A stretch of 42,998 nucleotides of DNA, taken from positions 1 to 42,998 of the IMG/VR virus record IMGVR_UViG_3300021368_001718. One strand, 5' to 3'. The position numbers and the translations under genes were made by a program. Positions within the stretch are counted from its first letter, which is position 1. Every line of letters starts with the position of its first letter. The stretch is from a virus. Under the pieces are notes generated by a model. That model made no database searches and was not told the origin of the DNA. It was given only the letters and a program-made list of their open reading frames with translations. This document shows, in pieces, positions 34,047 to 42,352 of the stretch.

Positions 34047-35180
34047 TCATAATGATAACTCCGCATCGAAAGTAACATGTCTATTAGCATTTATGTCAAG
34101 ATATAGTAACCCAGAATGACCAGTTTCGGCTGCTGTCACTGCCCCTGCTGCATTACCATTAAAAGAAAACGCATCTGTTTCTGCTGCTGCTAATGTCATT
34201 GTATTAAAACCATTAGTATTATCACCAACATAAAGACTAACATCGTTATATGTAAAAGTTGGCGCTACCCTCATAGGTGCAGGAAAACTTCTTGGATAAC
34301 CATAAAAGTATTGGTTGTTTCTCATAACAACACTACCAACATGTTTACCATTTGGCGTACCCCTTAAAGTATAATAATACCTATAACATTTACGTATAGC
34401 AGTTTCATAAGGCTCATGCTCAAAAGGAGTAGCGCTACTACCAACTTCTAGCTGAACTTCCGCAAGATAAAAGGTATTTCCTACTGTATCCATCCAATTA
34501 ACAGCATTAGTTGTTGAATAATTCCAATCACTGCCTAATCCCCAAGCATCGCTTGTACCACCACTAAAGGTAGAACCAAAAGCTTGGTTAAAGCTAAGAG
34601 CCAAACCTAAACCGTTATCATTTGCAATGGCTCCACCAGACGATGTTATATAAGATGTACCACCTGCTGTGGGAGTTATAGTTATTGTTTTTTTCTCCCA
34701 AGTATTAGCAGAGTTAATCGTGTATTCTTTAGTGTACATATAAGCAGTAGTATCTGGCTTGTAGAGTGCAACAGTATAAATTCCAGTTTTGCTAGATTTT
34801 ACAAAAAAGGAAAGAGTAAGAGTTTTTGCAGCAGCTGTTCCATACGCTAAATGTTGACAGTTCTGAGCTTCAATATAATGATCAAAGTTTGCATAATGTG
34901 ATGATGAAAGGCTTGATGCAGCCGTAGTAACGACTGCTTTTAAAGAAAAGCCTGAGCCACTTGGTGTATCTGTAGAACGTTCTGTAGTGTAATTACCGCT
35001 TGTGTTTGAATAAATTTTCCATCTGTCAGCCGTACTGTAATACCCTTGGAAGCCAGTAGGAGCAGTGGTAACACCGGAGGCTCTTTGAAAAACTTGAAAT
35101 CCACCATTGATCACCATGTTGCGTCCAGAAAGCTGTCCTTCTCTAGGAAGATTTGCGGCTAATTTTCTTGCGTTGCTCAT
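34047..35180 (-). CDS. Tail fibre / carbohydrate-binding-like structural protein
   Basis: A 377-aa protein of a type common in marine phages: an N-terminal SNARKLAANLPREG segment, then NMVINGGFQVFQRA and a DRWKIYSN motif leading into a jelly-roll-like beta sandwich (LSFFVKSSKTGIYTVALY, FYLAEVQLEVGSSATPFEHE). The C-terminal 100 residues differ from the usual form and may be the receptor-facing tip. It is the last gene of the fibre array and is followed by a gap containing the gp13 late promoter. Exact virion location is unknown. Confidence 0.7.
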   Translation of the reverse strand: MSNARKLAANLPREGQLSGRNMVINGGFQVFQRASGVTTAPTGFQGYYSTADRWKIYSNTSGNYTTERSTDTPSGSGFSLKAVVTTAASSLSSSHYANFDHYIEAQNCQHLAYGTAAAKTLTLSFFVKSSKTGIYTVALYKPDTTAYMYTKEYTINSANTWEKKTITITPTAGGTSYITSSGGAIANDNGLGLALSFNQAFGSTFSGGTSDAWGLGSDWNYSTTNAVNWMDTVGNTFYLAEVQLEVGSSATPFEHEPYETAIRKCYRYYYTLRGTPNGKHVGSVVMRNNQYFYGYPRSFPAPMRVAPTFTYNDVSLYVGDNTNGFNTMTLAAAETDAFSFNGNAAGAVTAAETGHSGLLYLDINANRHVTFDAELSL

Positions 35181-35189
35181 GAGTTCTCC

Positions 35190-36233
35190 CTAACCTATTA
35201 ACTGTCCAGTAAACTCTGGCATATGTATTTGTCCTGAGACATAGTTATTTGTCCAAGCTACATCTACATAATCATTTGCATTTAGTTCCAATATTCCGCC
35301 AAGGTGCTGACATGTCCAAGAGTTTTCTTGAGATTTTTGTGAATACGAAAATGTGCTTTGGTTTAGTCTCATATAAAACCAAAGATAACCAGAACCAAAA
35401 TCTGAGGCTTGGCATTTAAAGGTAAATAGATATCTTCCAGCAATAGGACAAGTAAATCTTCCTGTAGACGGATTAAAATGTGAACCCCTGTTATGACCAT
35501 GATTTACATTTGAAGCCCATACATTACTGCTAGACATAACTTGCGTGCCTGTACCACCAATAACATATGACTTTGACCCTAGATAAGAAAAACCCGGCTG
35601 AGCAGGCATTGTTACACGGCCTGATGGGTCAATCTTCATTTTCTCTGTAACGTAACCAGCAGCAGCTGCTGTAAAAAACGTCATAGTTCCATTACCACTA
35701 GCATCAACCCCCATCCCCACTTGTGCGTAACGAGGCTGTGGTGATCTAGCGCTGTGTGAAGCTTCAATTATTAAACCGTTCATACCACCAGTGTCTGTCG
35801 TACCATTAATAACGTTGTTATTAGTACCCCTTATTTCAACTATTCTTGAAACCGAACCATTATTAGTAGAAGGAGAACTTGAGCCTATGCCGGCATTTGA
35901 GTTAACAATTAAATCGCCACTCATAGTATCGCCAGTCGTATTGACGTATCTTGTATCTGCCTGTGCCTGAGTTTGTGCATCACCAACACTAAACGTATTG
36001 TACTTAACAACTTCTATCTCATCACCGGCCGCTGCCCCTGATGTTAAAGTTATTGCCGTGCCGTTACTTGTATAATCAACAGTTTCGTCTAAGAGCAAAC
36101 CATTCATAAACACTTGTACAAAGCCTTGTGTATGTGATATAGTAAAAGCAGTCTGTCCAGCAGTAGCAGTAAATGTTGTACTACTATAATTACCAGAACC
36201 TATAAGGTTAGCTAAATCTCTTGCTCTTGTCAT
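35190..36233 (-). CDS. Tail fibre protein with C1q-like tip
   Basis: A 347-aa protein. The N-terminal module (RARDLANLIGSGNYSS, then TAGQTAFTI and VQVFMNGLLLDETVDYTS) is shared with the genes at 36243 and 39112. A TRYVNTTGDTMSGDL shaft segment follows. The C-terminal about 130 residues form a C1q/TNF-like domain (HFNPSTGRFTCPIAGRYLF to FTGQLIG). It probably trimerises and binds the host surface; this is inferred from the domain type. Confidence 0.75.
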   Translation of the reverse strand: MTRARDLANLIGSGNYSSTTFTATAGQTAFTISHTQGFVQVFMNGLLLDETVDYTSNGTAITLTSGAAAGDEIEVVKYNTFSVGDAQTQAQADTRYVNTTGDTMSGDLIVNSNAGIGSSSPSTNNGSVSRIVEIRGTNNNVINGTTDTGGMNGLIIEASHSARSPQPRYAQVGMGVDASGNGTMTFFTAAAAGYVTEKMKIDPSGRVTMPAQPGFSYLGSKSYVIGGTGTQVMSSSNVWASNVNHGHNRGSHFNPSTGRFTCPIAGRYLFTFKCQASDFGSGYLWFYMRLNQSTFSYSQKSQENSWTCQHLGGILELNANDYVDVAWTNNYVSGQIHMPEFTGQLIG

Positions 36234-36242
36234 TTTCTTTTC

Positions 36243-37508
36243 CTAAGCTAATAAACACATTGACCAACTAGTCCAGTCGGCATTATCTGGATAACCAAGC
36301 CCAGCAACATAAATTCTAACTGTATCATTCGCGTTTAATTTTACCATTCCACAAAGGATGCTTGTTGCCCATGTATTTTGATTTGCATATGGATCCCAAT
36401 TAAATCCATTATAGTCAATACCATTCACACGAACTTTGTAATTTCCGTAAGCAGTAGAACTACTATAACCATAGTTATTACCAATCATTGCATTTAATTG
36501 ATAAACGCCAGCACAAGGAGAGGTGAATGTTCCTGTACTTGTGTTAAAATGATTTCCTATATTATACGTTACTGTTGCCCAATTTGTAACATACGCACTG
36601 TTATATGCTGCTGCTGTCGTGTGCCTGACGAAAAATGCTGGCTGATTAGGCTTTGTCGTATAACCCTCACTACTAATACGCATTTTTTCTGTATAGGCAC
36701 CACCATTCGAATTAGTAGAAAAAACCATATCACCGCCAGGATCAGTAGCGTTATTAGTAGCTCTATAAGCCTCTACTCCTGCAATAGTGGCACCTGCTCC
36801 TGTTGCTGAAGCGTCATTAAAAAATAAAGAAGCTACTCTTGCACCGCTTGTATCATTGCCATCTCCAATAATATTAACCATTGCAGTCTTTGCACTACCA
36901 GTATCAGAAGCTACTGCTAATATCCCATGACCGGTTCCAAAACTATTAGCATCTGGAGTAGTTGTGTTTATACCAACCTGGCCATAATGATTGATACGCA
37001 TTTTTTCATTATTTTCTGTCTCAAATATTAACGGTTTACCACCTGCTTGTGAGCTTATAAAAGAATTGCCGGCAGAATTATTACCAACTATCATTGAACC
37101 TGCACTATTTTGTGTCTTTAAAAATACATTTGTAGTATCATTATTTTCTAAATGTAATTTTTCATCTATTGTAGTTGCACCGATACCAACATTACCAGTA
37201 AACGTACCACCTGAAGCAGGTACATAATCACTATTTGGTATATCTGTTTGTAATGCTACTATACTAATAATATCATTAAGGTTGGCCGCAGATGCTAGTG
37301 TAACTGTATTACCATTACTAGTAGTAAAGTCACTCTCATCCATTAGGATACCATTGACATAGACTTCGATTTGTCCGTCAGTAAATCCTAATGTTTTACT
37401 ATCATCGTCAGCGCCAGTAAATGCTGTCTGCCCTTGAGTGGCAGTAAAGTCAAACTTAGCTCTTCCGAACGATCTAACGTCTTTAGGTTGTGTACCAATA
37501 TATGCCAT
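36243..37508 (-). CDS. Tail fibre protein with C1q-like tip
   Basis: A 421-aa protein. The N-terminal module MAYIGTQPKDVRSFG, then TQGQTAFTG and IEVYVNGILMDESDFTTS is the same type as at 35190 and 39112. The shaft has GNVGIGATTIDEKLHL and a second EKMRIN segment typical of fibre collars. The C-terminal C1q-like domain runs from HFNTSTGTFTSPCAGVYQL to the end. It is separated from its neighbours by 4-9 bases. Confidence 0.75.
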   Translation of the reverse strand: MAYIGTQPKDVRSFGRAKFDFTATQGQTAFTGADDDSKTLGFTDGQIEVYVNGILMDESDFTTSNGNTVTLASAANLNDIISIVALQTDIPNSDYVPASGGTFTGNVGIGATTIDEKLHLENNDTTNVFLKTQNSAGSMIVGNNSAGNSFISSQAGGKPLIFETENNEKMRINHYGQVGINTTTPDANSFGTGHGILAVASDTGSAKTAMVNIIGDGNDTSGARVASLFFNDASATGAGATIAGVEAYRATNNATDPGGDMVFSTNSNGGAYTEKMRISSEGYTTKPNQPAFFVRHTTAAAYNSAYVTNWATVTYNIGNHFNTSTGTFTSPCAGVYQLNAMIGNNYGYSSSTAYGNYKVRVNGIDYNGFNWDPYANQNTWATSILCGMVKLNANDTVRIYVAGLGYPDNADWTSWSMCLLA

Positions 37509-37512
37509 TTTT

Positions 37513-38004
37513 TTATCCTACTAAGTATCCACAAAAGAATGAATAACTTGGGTCTGCATACCAATCATCTGCATCACTATTTGAAATTTTTCCCCAGACC
37601 TCTATATAGTCATTTGTTGTTAATTGTAGAGTTGTACTAGTTTGAACGGTATCACCTTGTGTACTATCACTTGCAAAAGCATCAACTGTCGAACCATTAC
37701 GCTTTATTCTTATTTGGGATTCCGTATTTGCATCATGATAAAATTGACCAACAAACATGTATACACCATTACATGGTGCAACAAATTTATAATTACTTGT
37801 ATCCCAATGCCCACCAACATTATGTTGTGTAGCATTAAAAGGCATTTTAGTATCGTTTGTACTTCCAAAGGATTGCCAACCAGAAGATGAACTATAAGCT
37901 TTAAAAGCTGGCCTAGCTGGAGTTAAAGGTCTACCACTACTATCTATAGTTAACGCAGTTGTGCCACCAGTATTCTGTATTGAATCAACTTTTAAAACAC
38001 TCAT
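37513..38004 (-). CDS. Short fibre protein with C1q-like domain
   Basis: A 163-aa protein with the short N-terminal tag MSVLKVDSIQ and little shaft before a C1q-like domain (HWDTSNYKFVAPCNGVYMF, LQLTTNDYIEVWGK, FFCGYLVG). Similar N-terminal tags begin the proteins at 38001, 38582 and 40310. The start overlaps the preceding gene stop as ATGA. It is likely an accessory tip or short fibre. Confidence 0.7.
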   Translation of the reverse strand: MSVLKVDSIQNTGGTTALTIDSSGRPLTPARPAFKAYSSSSGWQSFGSTNDTKMPFNATQHNVGGHWDTSNYKFVAPCNGVYMFVGQFYHDANTESQIRIKRNGSTVDAFASDSTQGDTVQTSTTLQLTTNDYIEVWGKISNSDADDWYADPSYSFFCGYLVG

Positions 38005-38585
38005 TGGGCTATCTCCTGAAGCGTTAAAGTAGAAATTGGCCTTGGACTATTACTTATATTACTAGCTCTGTTTATATACAGAGGGTTTGACGTTCCAACT
38101 CCACCATCATTAGTCCAGAATTTTAAAGCATATGTTTGTTGCGAGGTAGAAGATGGACTATCTAAAATTGTATGGCTAAAAGAAAAGGGTGCCCAGTTTT
38201 GTGCCGTTCCGCTATTGCCAGATTGAAGATTATAACTTTCTGCTGTTCTAACACCAATGCCGCTACCTTGGTAGCCACCACTAGACCAATTACCATCTGT
38301 AGCATTCGTATCAGTTCCAAGAGTTATATCTGTAGAGCCACGAAATATACCTAAATAACCAGTGTAATAGTTATTATGCCATGCCCATGTTTGCATCATA
38401 ACTAATATCTTTGAAGACGTACTTGATGGTGTAATGTTAATAGACATCATCGTCGTTGGTGTTTTTGAAGTTGTTGATGTTAAAGTGTCATATGTTGCTG
38501 TAACAGTTTTTATGACATGACCAGGAATAGCCACCCCATTACCAGTAGTCTTTTCGTTTATAGTATCTACTTTTAGGATACTCAT
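38001..38585 (-). CDS. Short fibre / structural protein, MSxLKVDxI type
   Basis: A 194-aa protein. It has the N-terminal tag MSILKVDTINEKTTGNGVAI, then a beta-rich domain beginning HVIKTVTATYDT and including INITPSSTSSKILVMMQ, a module seen in many marine phage structural proteins. It has no C1q signature. ATGA overlaps at both its start (with the 177-aa gene) and its end (with the 163-aa gene). Its role in the virion is not known. Confidence 0.65.
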   Translation of the reverse strand: MSILKVDTINEKTTGNGVAIPGHVIKTVTATYDTLTSTTSKTPTTMMSINITPSSTSSKILVMMQTWAWHNNYYTGYLGIFRGSTDITLGTDTNATDGNWSSGGYQGSGIGVRTAESYNLQSGNSGTAQNWAPFSFSHTILDSPSSTSQQTYALKFWTNDGGVGTSNPLYINRASNISNSPRPISTLTLQEIAQ

Positions 38586-39115
38586 TGTTTGATCTCCCTA
38601 ATAACAAATAAGCTTCCTGTTTGACCACCATATGTATGACCCCAGACGTTACCCGAACCAGTCTCATTATAGAATTGAACTTGAATATTCCTAGTATTAA
38701 TATTACCAGGACTGTAGTAAGCTAAAAATGTATGCCTAGCAACATCACCATCAGTATTCACACCAGCATGCTTATGAACACCTGTCCTTTCTATTTGATA
38801 AGAATCGGTGGTATCATAAAACCTCCAGCGAATATCTTGTTGATTTCTGCCCATAGAATAGTTTATATACAATTCTAATAGACTATCAGCATATAAGGGG
38901 GTAAAAGCAATAGTACCTGTTGCAATCCAAGCGGAGCTTGAGGATGTAGATATATCCGTAGCTCTTCTATTATATTTATGTTGTACCATGTATCCTGCAT
39001 TTGGTACAAGCGTTGCTGCACTAGCATCTAGTGTTTGGCCAGATGGTACGATAATCTTATTAGCATTAGCTCCGCTAGTAATACCTGTTAGATTTTCTAC
39101 TTTTATTGTACTCAT
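38582..39115 (-). CDS. Short fibre / structural protein, MSTIKVENL type
   Basis: A 177-aa protein. The tag MSTIKVENLTGITSGANANK leads into IIVPSGQTLDASAAT and then a beta domain (AWIATGTIAFTPLYADSLLEL, shortened here) of the same general type as the 194-aa protein downstream. Coupled by ATGA overlaps on both sides. Function inferred only from its place in the fibre array. Confidence 0.65.
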   Translation of the reverse strand: MSTIKVENLTGITSGANANKIIVPSGQTLDASAATLVPNAGYMVQHKYNRRATDISTSSSSAWIATGTIAFTPLYADSLLELYINYSMGRNQQDIRWRFYDTTDSYQIERTGVHKHAGVNTDGDVARHTFLAYYSPGNINTRNIQVQFYNETGSGNVWGHTYGGQTGSLFVIREIKQ

Positions 39116-39579
39116 ATGATCACCAAGTTACCATTTACTGTAAGTGTTATACCAGATGCTACATTAATAGGACCATTAGCACTGGCATTTTGTCCACTGG
39201 GTATAGTTGTATCAGTAGACATTGTTTGTTCATTAGTTTGAAACAAAGCAGTCTTCATAGTATTCTGAGTTGTATCATATATGGGAGCTCTAATACTAGA
39301 TGCAAATGTACCGCCACCCGAAAGTGTCGGTGCATCAGCTACACTAAATGTATTATGGCATATAATAGTTATTTCATCATTAAGCGCAGCTCCAGTTCCA
39401 AAAACTACTGTTGTACCCGTTGTGGCTGTATAGTCACTAGGTTGCAACAATATTCCATTTTGATATACGTCTACTGCTCCTGCACTATAAACTACGTTAA
39501 ACGTTGTTTGATTAGCAGTGGCAATAAATGTATATGCTCTTCTAGTGCCTTCAGTTAATGTTTGTCCTATATAGGCCAT
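39112..39579 (-). CDS. Short fibre N-terminal-type protein
   Basis: A 155-aa protein. It has the N-terminal module MAYIGQTLTEGTRRAYTF, then ATANQTTFNVVY and VDVYQNGILLQPSDYTAT, as in the larger fibres at 35190 and 36243. It ends after a short NGPINVASGITLTVNGNLVII beta-prism-like segment, without a C1q tip. It may be a complete small fibre or the base of a multi-chain fibre. The stop overlaps the next gene as ATGA. Confidence 0.65.
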   Translation of the reverse strand: MAYIGQTLTEGTRRAYTFIATANQTTFNVVYSAGAVDVYQNGILLQPSDYTATTGTTVVFGTGAALNDEITIICHNTFSVADAPTLSGGGTFASSIRAPIYDTTQNTMKTALFQTNEQTMSTDTTIPSGQNASANGPINVASGITLTVNGNLVII

Positions 39580-39603
39580 TATACATTTTCCTCAATATGA
39601 GTA

Positions 39604-39882
39604 TTATTCTCTATTTGCTAATTCAGCTGCTGCGTCTGAGTCTCGTTGAGCCGCAGTTTTTACCCAACCTCGAGTAAAAGCATCTGCTACAATTAGTTCT
39701 CTAGTTGCAGGAATTGCAACACCGTCATCAAGTGCCTTAGTTGTGTAAAGATTTACGATTTCATCGACCGCTATTCGTGCACGGTTAGTCGCTGCATTGT
39801 CAATCCAATCTTGAACATTACTAGCGGCGTACTCCATACCTTTATTCTCTGTATCTGTCAGAGTAATAGTAAAATCAACCAT
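39604..39882 (-). CDS. Conserved 92-aa protein of the fibre cluster
   Basis: Unknown function. A short beta start (MVDFTITLTDTENKGMEY) is followed by a helical domain (NVQDWIDNAATNRARIAVDE, IVNLYTTKALDDGV) and an acidic Ala-rich tail. I recall similar small proteins next to fibre genes in other marine phages but no assigned role; a virion or chaperone role is a guess. It lies eleven bases from its upstream neighbour. Confidence 0.6.
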   Translation of the reverse strand: MVDFTITLTDTENKGMEYAASNVQDWIDNAATNRARIAVDEIVNLYTTKALDDGVAIPATRELIVADAFTRGWVKTAAQRDSDAAAELANRE

Positions 39883-39893
39883 TTATTTGTCTC

Positions 39894-40280
39894 CTATGAT
39901 GGTTTAGTTGGCCATACAACAGTATCAAGACTATTGTATGTATTTGTAATATCTCGAAGAGCCTGACGATATGTCGTTCTATCCGAGTTCATTGTGAGAT
40001 CTGATGATGCCCACCAATCAGTCGCCGCAAGACGACTATTTCTTTCTTCGCGGAGCAATCTCATTGGCTCTGCGTTTACTAATTCTGTTTTTTTAGTATT
40101 GACCTGATCCCATGTTACACCAAAGTCTGCTGGATTACTTGATTCAATGGCTGAGCCATTAGCATCTGCTCCAGTTACTTTTGCGAACATAGAATTAAAT
40201 TCTGTTTCATTTGTAGGCTCACCGCGCATAACCCATTCGGTTATACCCAATGCGCCTAACGCTGTTGCTACATCTGTCAT
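39894..40280 (-). CDS. Putative tail fibre assembly / chaperone-like protein
   Basis: A 128-aa protein. The C-terminal part PMRLLREERNSRLAATDWWA with YRQALRDITNTYN and VVWPTKPS is the pattern of the phage tail assembly chaperone-like family, where an R-x3-L-x2-(S/T)D-W element precedes a YRQALR element and a final W-P. The N-terminal 60 residues are helical (GALGITEWVMRGEPTNETEF). A possible late box lies just upstream at 40303-40310. Confidence 0.65.
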   Translation of the reverse strand: MTDVATALGALGITEWVMRGEPTNETEFNSMFAKVTGADANGSAIESSNPADFGVTWDQVNTKKTELVNAEPMRLLREERNSRLAATDWWASSDLTMNSDRTTYRQALRDITNTYNSLDTVVWPTKPS

Positions 40281-40302
40281 TTATTTTTTCCTTATTTTTT
40301 TC

Positions 40303-40310
40303 TATTTATC
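40303..40310 (-). promoter_or_regulatory. Possible late promoter within the fibre array
   Basis: The minus strand reads GATAAATA, one base from consensus, overlapping the stop of the 176-aa gene and 23 bases upstream of the next gene. Confidence 0.4.
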
Positions 40311-40840
40311 TAACTTGATACATAATGAGCTGTCATACATGTTCTTCTGTTACTGCCCATAAATATATCAGTTCCTGCTACACTATCGTAAATATACCCA
40401 TACAATTGTATATAATCTGATGATCCATTCAAATATACTAACGTGCTAAATGTCGAGTAGATATCATCACCATCAGCTTCAGCCCCCATCCAAAGAATAC
40501 CTGCTTGGTAATTTGAACCATTTTTATATAATACTGGTCCAGCCGCTCTAATATTTCCTGTTCCAGAAGTTAAACAACAACTTACACTATAGTATCCTGC
40601 TGTTTGTGGTTGCCACTTTTCATTAGCACTATTCCATGCACCTGTATTATCAATGTCTACTGCACCGTTAGTAGAAAAAGGTACCAAGTGATAATTATTA
40701 CTTGAATAGGTTCCTGTATTAGATGTTAGTGCTACACTGAGACAAGGAACCTTAGGGGCAATAAATCCACTACTATTAATAGTAATGCCATTGGTACCAT
40801 TTGAATGTTGTATTTCATTTACTTTTAAAATAGATGTCAT
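40310..40840 (-). CDS. Short fibre protein with C1q-like domain
   Basis: A 176-aa protein. The tag MTSILKVNEIQHSNGTNGI precedes a C1q-like domain with WNSANEKWQPQTAGYYSVSC, ILWMGAEADGDD, STLVYLNGSSDYIQLYGYIY and the closing MTAHYVSS. It is the same tag-plus-tip layout as the 163-aa protein at 37513, but the sequences are diverged. Confidence 0.7.
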   Translation of the reverse strand: MTSILKVNEIQHSNGTNGITINSSGFIAPKVPCLSVALTSNTGTYSSNNYHLVPFSTNGAVDIDNTGAWNSANEKWQPQTAGYYSVSCCLTSGTGNIRAAGPVLYKNGSNYQAGILWMGAEADGDDIYSTFSTLVYLNGSSDYIQLYGYIYDSVAGTDIFMGSNRRTCMTAHYVSS

Positions 40841-40849
40841 ATTTATTTC

Positions 40850-41767
40850 CTACGCAATCATATATCCACCAAAGTGACCCCATGCACCTGTACCCATATG
40901 AAACGGGTGGCTACTAGTACCAGAATATTCTCCATATAAACTTACAAAATCATTTGCTGCCAAATAAATCATTACAGAATATTGTTGGCTTTCCCAAGAA
41001 TCATCTGTTCTACCTGATGGTTCCCATCTCATATAGTTAGAATTATTTTTACGAATTGCAATTCTTGATTGAACAATCAGTCTGTTCCACATTACTGAAA
41101 AATAATATCGGCCACCTATAGGTGCAGTAAAGGTTCCGCCACTAAAACTATTAGTCTGATCATAAGCTTCTGCCCAGTTCCATCCAGCGCCACTTGTTAT
41201 ATATTCAGCAGCAGAAGCAGGGTTGGGATCATTTGTAGTATATGCATAGAAAGCCGGCTGATTAGGCATATTAATATACCCATGTTTACTAATATTCATC
41301 TGCTTGGTAAGAGTTCCACCATTAGCTGTATGAAATTCCATATTAGCAGCTTCAGTACCAACTGCATCATCCTCTAAGTAATTATATATTCCTGCATTAG
41401 TTTGGCCTCTAAAGTCTTTAAATATATAACCAGATTTGTGACCACCTGATGTGCCTGAATATTTTATAGCGATAGTATCATGACCAGTATCGCCTTTTAC
41501 AGTTAAACCATCTGATGGTGTTGTATCTCCAATACCAACTTTACCAGTTGTATCAATTCTCATCTTTTCAGAATTATCTAGGTCAAATGTCATGACCGTA
41601 TCATTATCGTCATTATCAGCGTCTGCTTTAAAGCTTATTTCATTGCCATCTACTCGCATTGCAAATTCAGAGCCAGCAGCAGAAGATACATTTAAAATAT
41701 CGCCATTCGGTCCACTAATAGATAATGGATTATCTTTGAGTGTAGCTAAATCTTTAGACTTACCCAT
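40850..41767 (-). CDS. Tail fibre protein with C1q-like tip
   Basis: A 305-aa protein. The N-terminus MGKSKDLATLKDNPLSISGP is followed by shaft segments with SEKMRIDTTGKVGIGDTTPS (a collar-like KVGIG motif) and KQMNISKHGYINMPNQPAFY. The C-terminal C1q-like domain begins GTFTAPIGGRYYFSVMWNR and ends in WGHFGGYMIA. The start overlaps the upstream stop as TAATG. Confidence 0.75.
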   Translation of the reverse strand: MGKSKDLATLKDNPLSISGPNGDILNVSSAAGSEFAMRVDGNEISFKADADNDDNDTVMTFDLDNSEKMRIDTTGKVGIGDTTPSDGLTVKGDTGHDTIAIKYSGTSGGHKSGYIFKDFRGQTNAGIYNYLEDDAVGTEAANMEFHTANGGTLTKQMNISKHGYINMPNQPAFYAYTTNDPNPASAAEYITSGAGWNWAEAYDQTNSFSGGTFTAPIGGRYYFSVMWNRLIVQSRIAIRKNNSNYMRWEPSGRTDDSWESQQYSVMIYLAANDFVSLYGEYSGTSSHPFHMGTGAWGHFGGYMIA

Positions 41768-42099
41768 TAGGTGATCTCCAATAAGCTCATAATAACGTCA
41801 CAACTACTTGCTGCACTAGATGTTACTTTTACACTATCTCCTGTTTGCATAACAACTTTTTGATCACCACCAACTACGACTAACGAACCTCCACTGGGTA
41901 CAGTTGCTGTTTTAACCATAAAGTGATCATTCGCTCCATCATTGAGAGCCACATCAACTGTTATTGCCGTTGCGGTATTATTAGAACATGTCAATCCAAT
42001 CACTGTGGTTTGAGTAGCAGATCCTACTGTATAACTACCAACAGTTGCTGCTGATGTTCCGACGTTCCTTGATAATTTTCTTAAAAATGTATTGGGCAT
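41767..42099 (-). CDS. Conserved 110-aa structural protein
   Basis: A small beta-rich protein, MPNTFLRKLSRNVGTSAATV to VIMSLLEIT. I recall proteins of this type (SRNVGTS, then TTVIGLT and ITVDV) in many T4-like marine phages near the fibre and baseplate region. Predicted virion component, possibly a connector or decoration; no biochemical role is known to me. It is separated from the 68-aa gene by three bases and coupled by TAATG to the fibre gene downstream. Confidence 0.65.
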   Translation of the reverse strand: MPNTFLRKLSRNVGTSAATVGSYTVGSATQTTVIGLTCSNNTATAITVDVALNDGANDHFMVKTATVPSGGSLVVVGGDQKVVMQTGDSVKVTSSAASSCDVIMSLLEIT

Positions 42100-42102
42100 A
42101 GT

Positions 42103-42309
42103 TTATCCTAACGCGATTGCCATCGCAACTGCATTTTCGTTTGCTGCATTTGTTGAAAATTGAGTAGTAGCAACGGTAGTATCGCTTGTACCAGAAGGCC
42201 TTGTTGCCGTTCTGATATATCCGTAGTCTACTAAAAGGTTTGATGATGTGGCTGAATCATAGCCAACTTGTAAGCCGTGCTTGACGACAAAATCTTTATC
42301 CGTAGCCAT
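42103..42309 (-). CDS. Short fibre-base-like protein, 68 aa
   Basis: The sequence MATDKDFVVKHGLQVGYDSA, then LLVDYGYIRTATRPSG matches the N-terminal attachment segment of larger marine phage fibres, but the frame ends at residue 68 after VAMAIALG. It may be a fibre truncated to its base or a small stand-alone connector. It is the first gene after the late promoter at 42340-42347. Confidence 0.6.
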   Translation of the reverse strand: MATDKDFVVKHGLQVGYDSATSSNLLVDYGYIRTATRPSGTSDTTVATTQFSTNAANENAVAMAIALG

Positions 42310-42339
42310 TAGTTCACTTTCCCCGTTTGGCGTTTATGT

Positions 42340-42347
42340 TATTTATA
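42340..42347 (-). promoter_or_regulatory. T4-type late promoter for the fibre array
   Basis: The minus strand reads TATAAATA in the 43-base gap between the partial fibre gene (ends 42353) and the 68-aa gene (starts 42309). Confidence 0.7.
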
Positions 42348-42352
42348 ATAGT

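Noticed and set aside
39106-39558. Plus-strand 150-aa cysteine-rich frame
   Set aside because: Mirror of a minus-strand fibre gene; its Cys/Ser/Tyr bias comes from the complement of Thr/Ala-rich codons.
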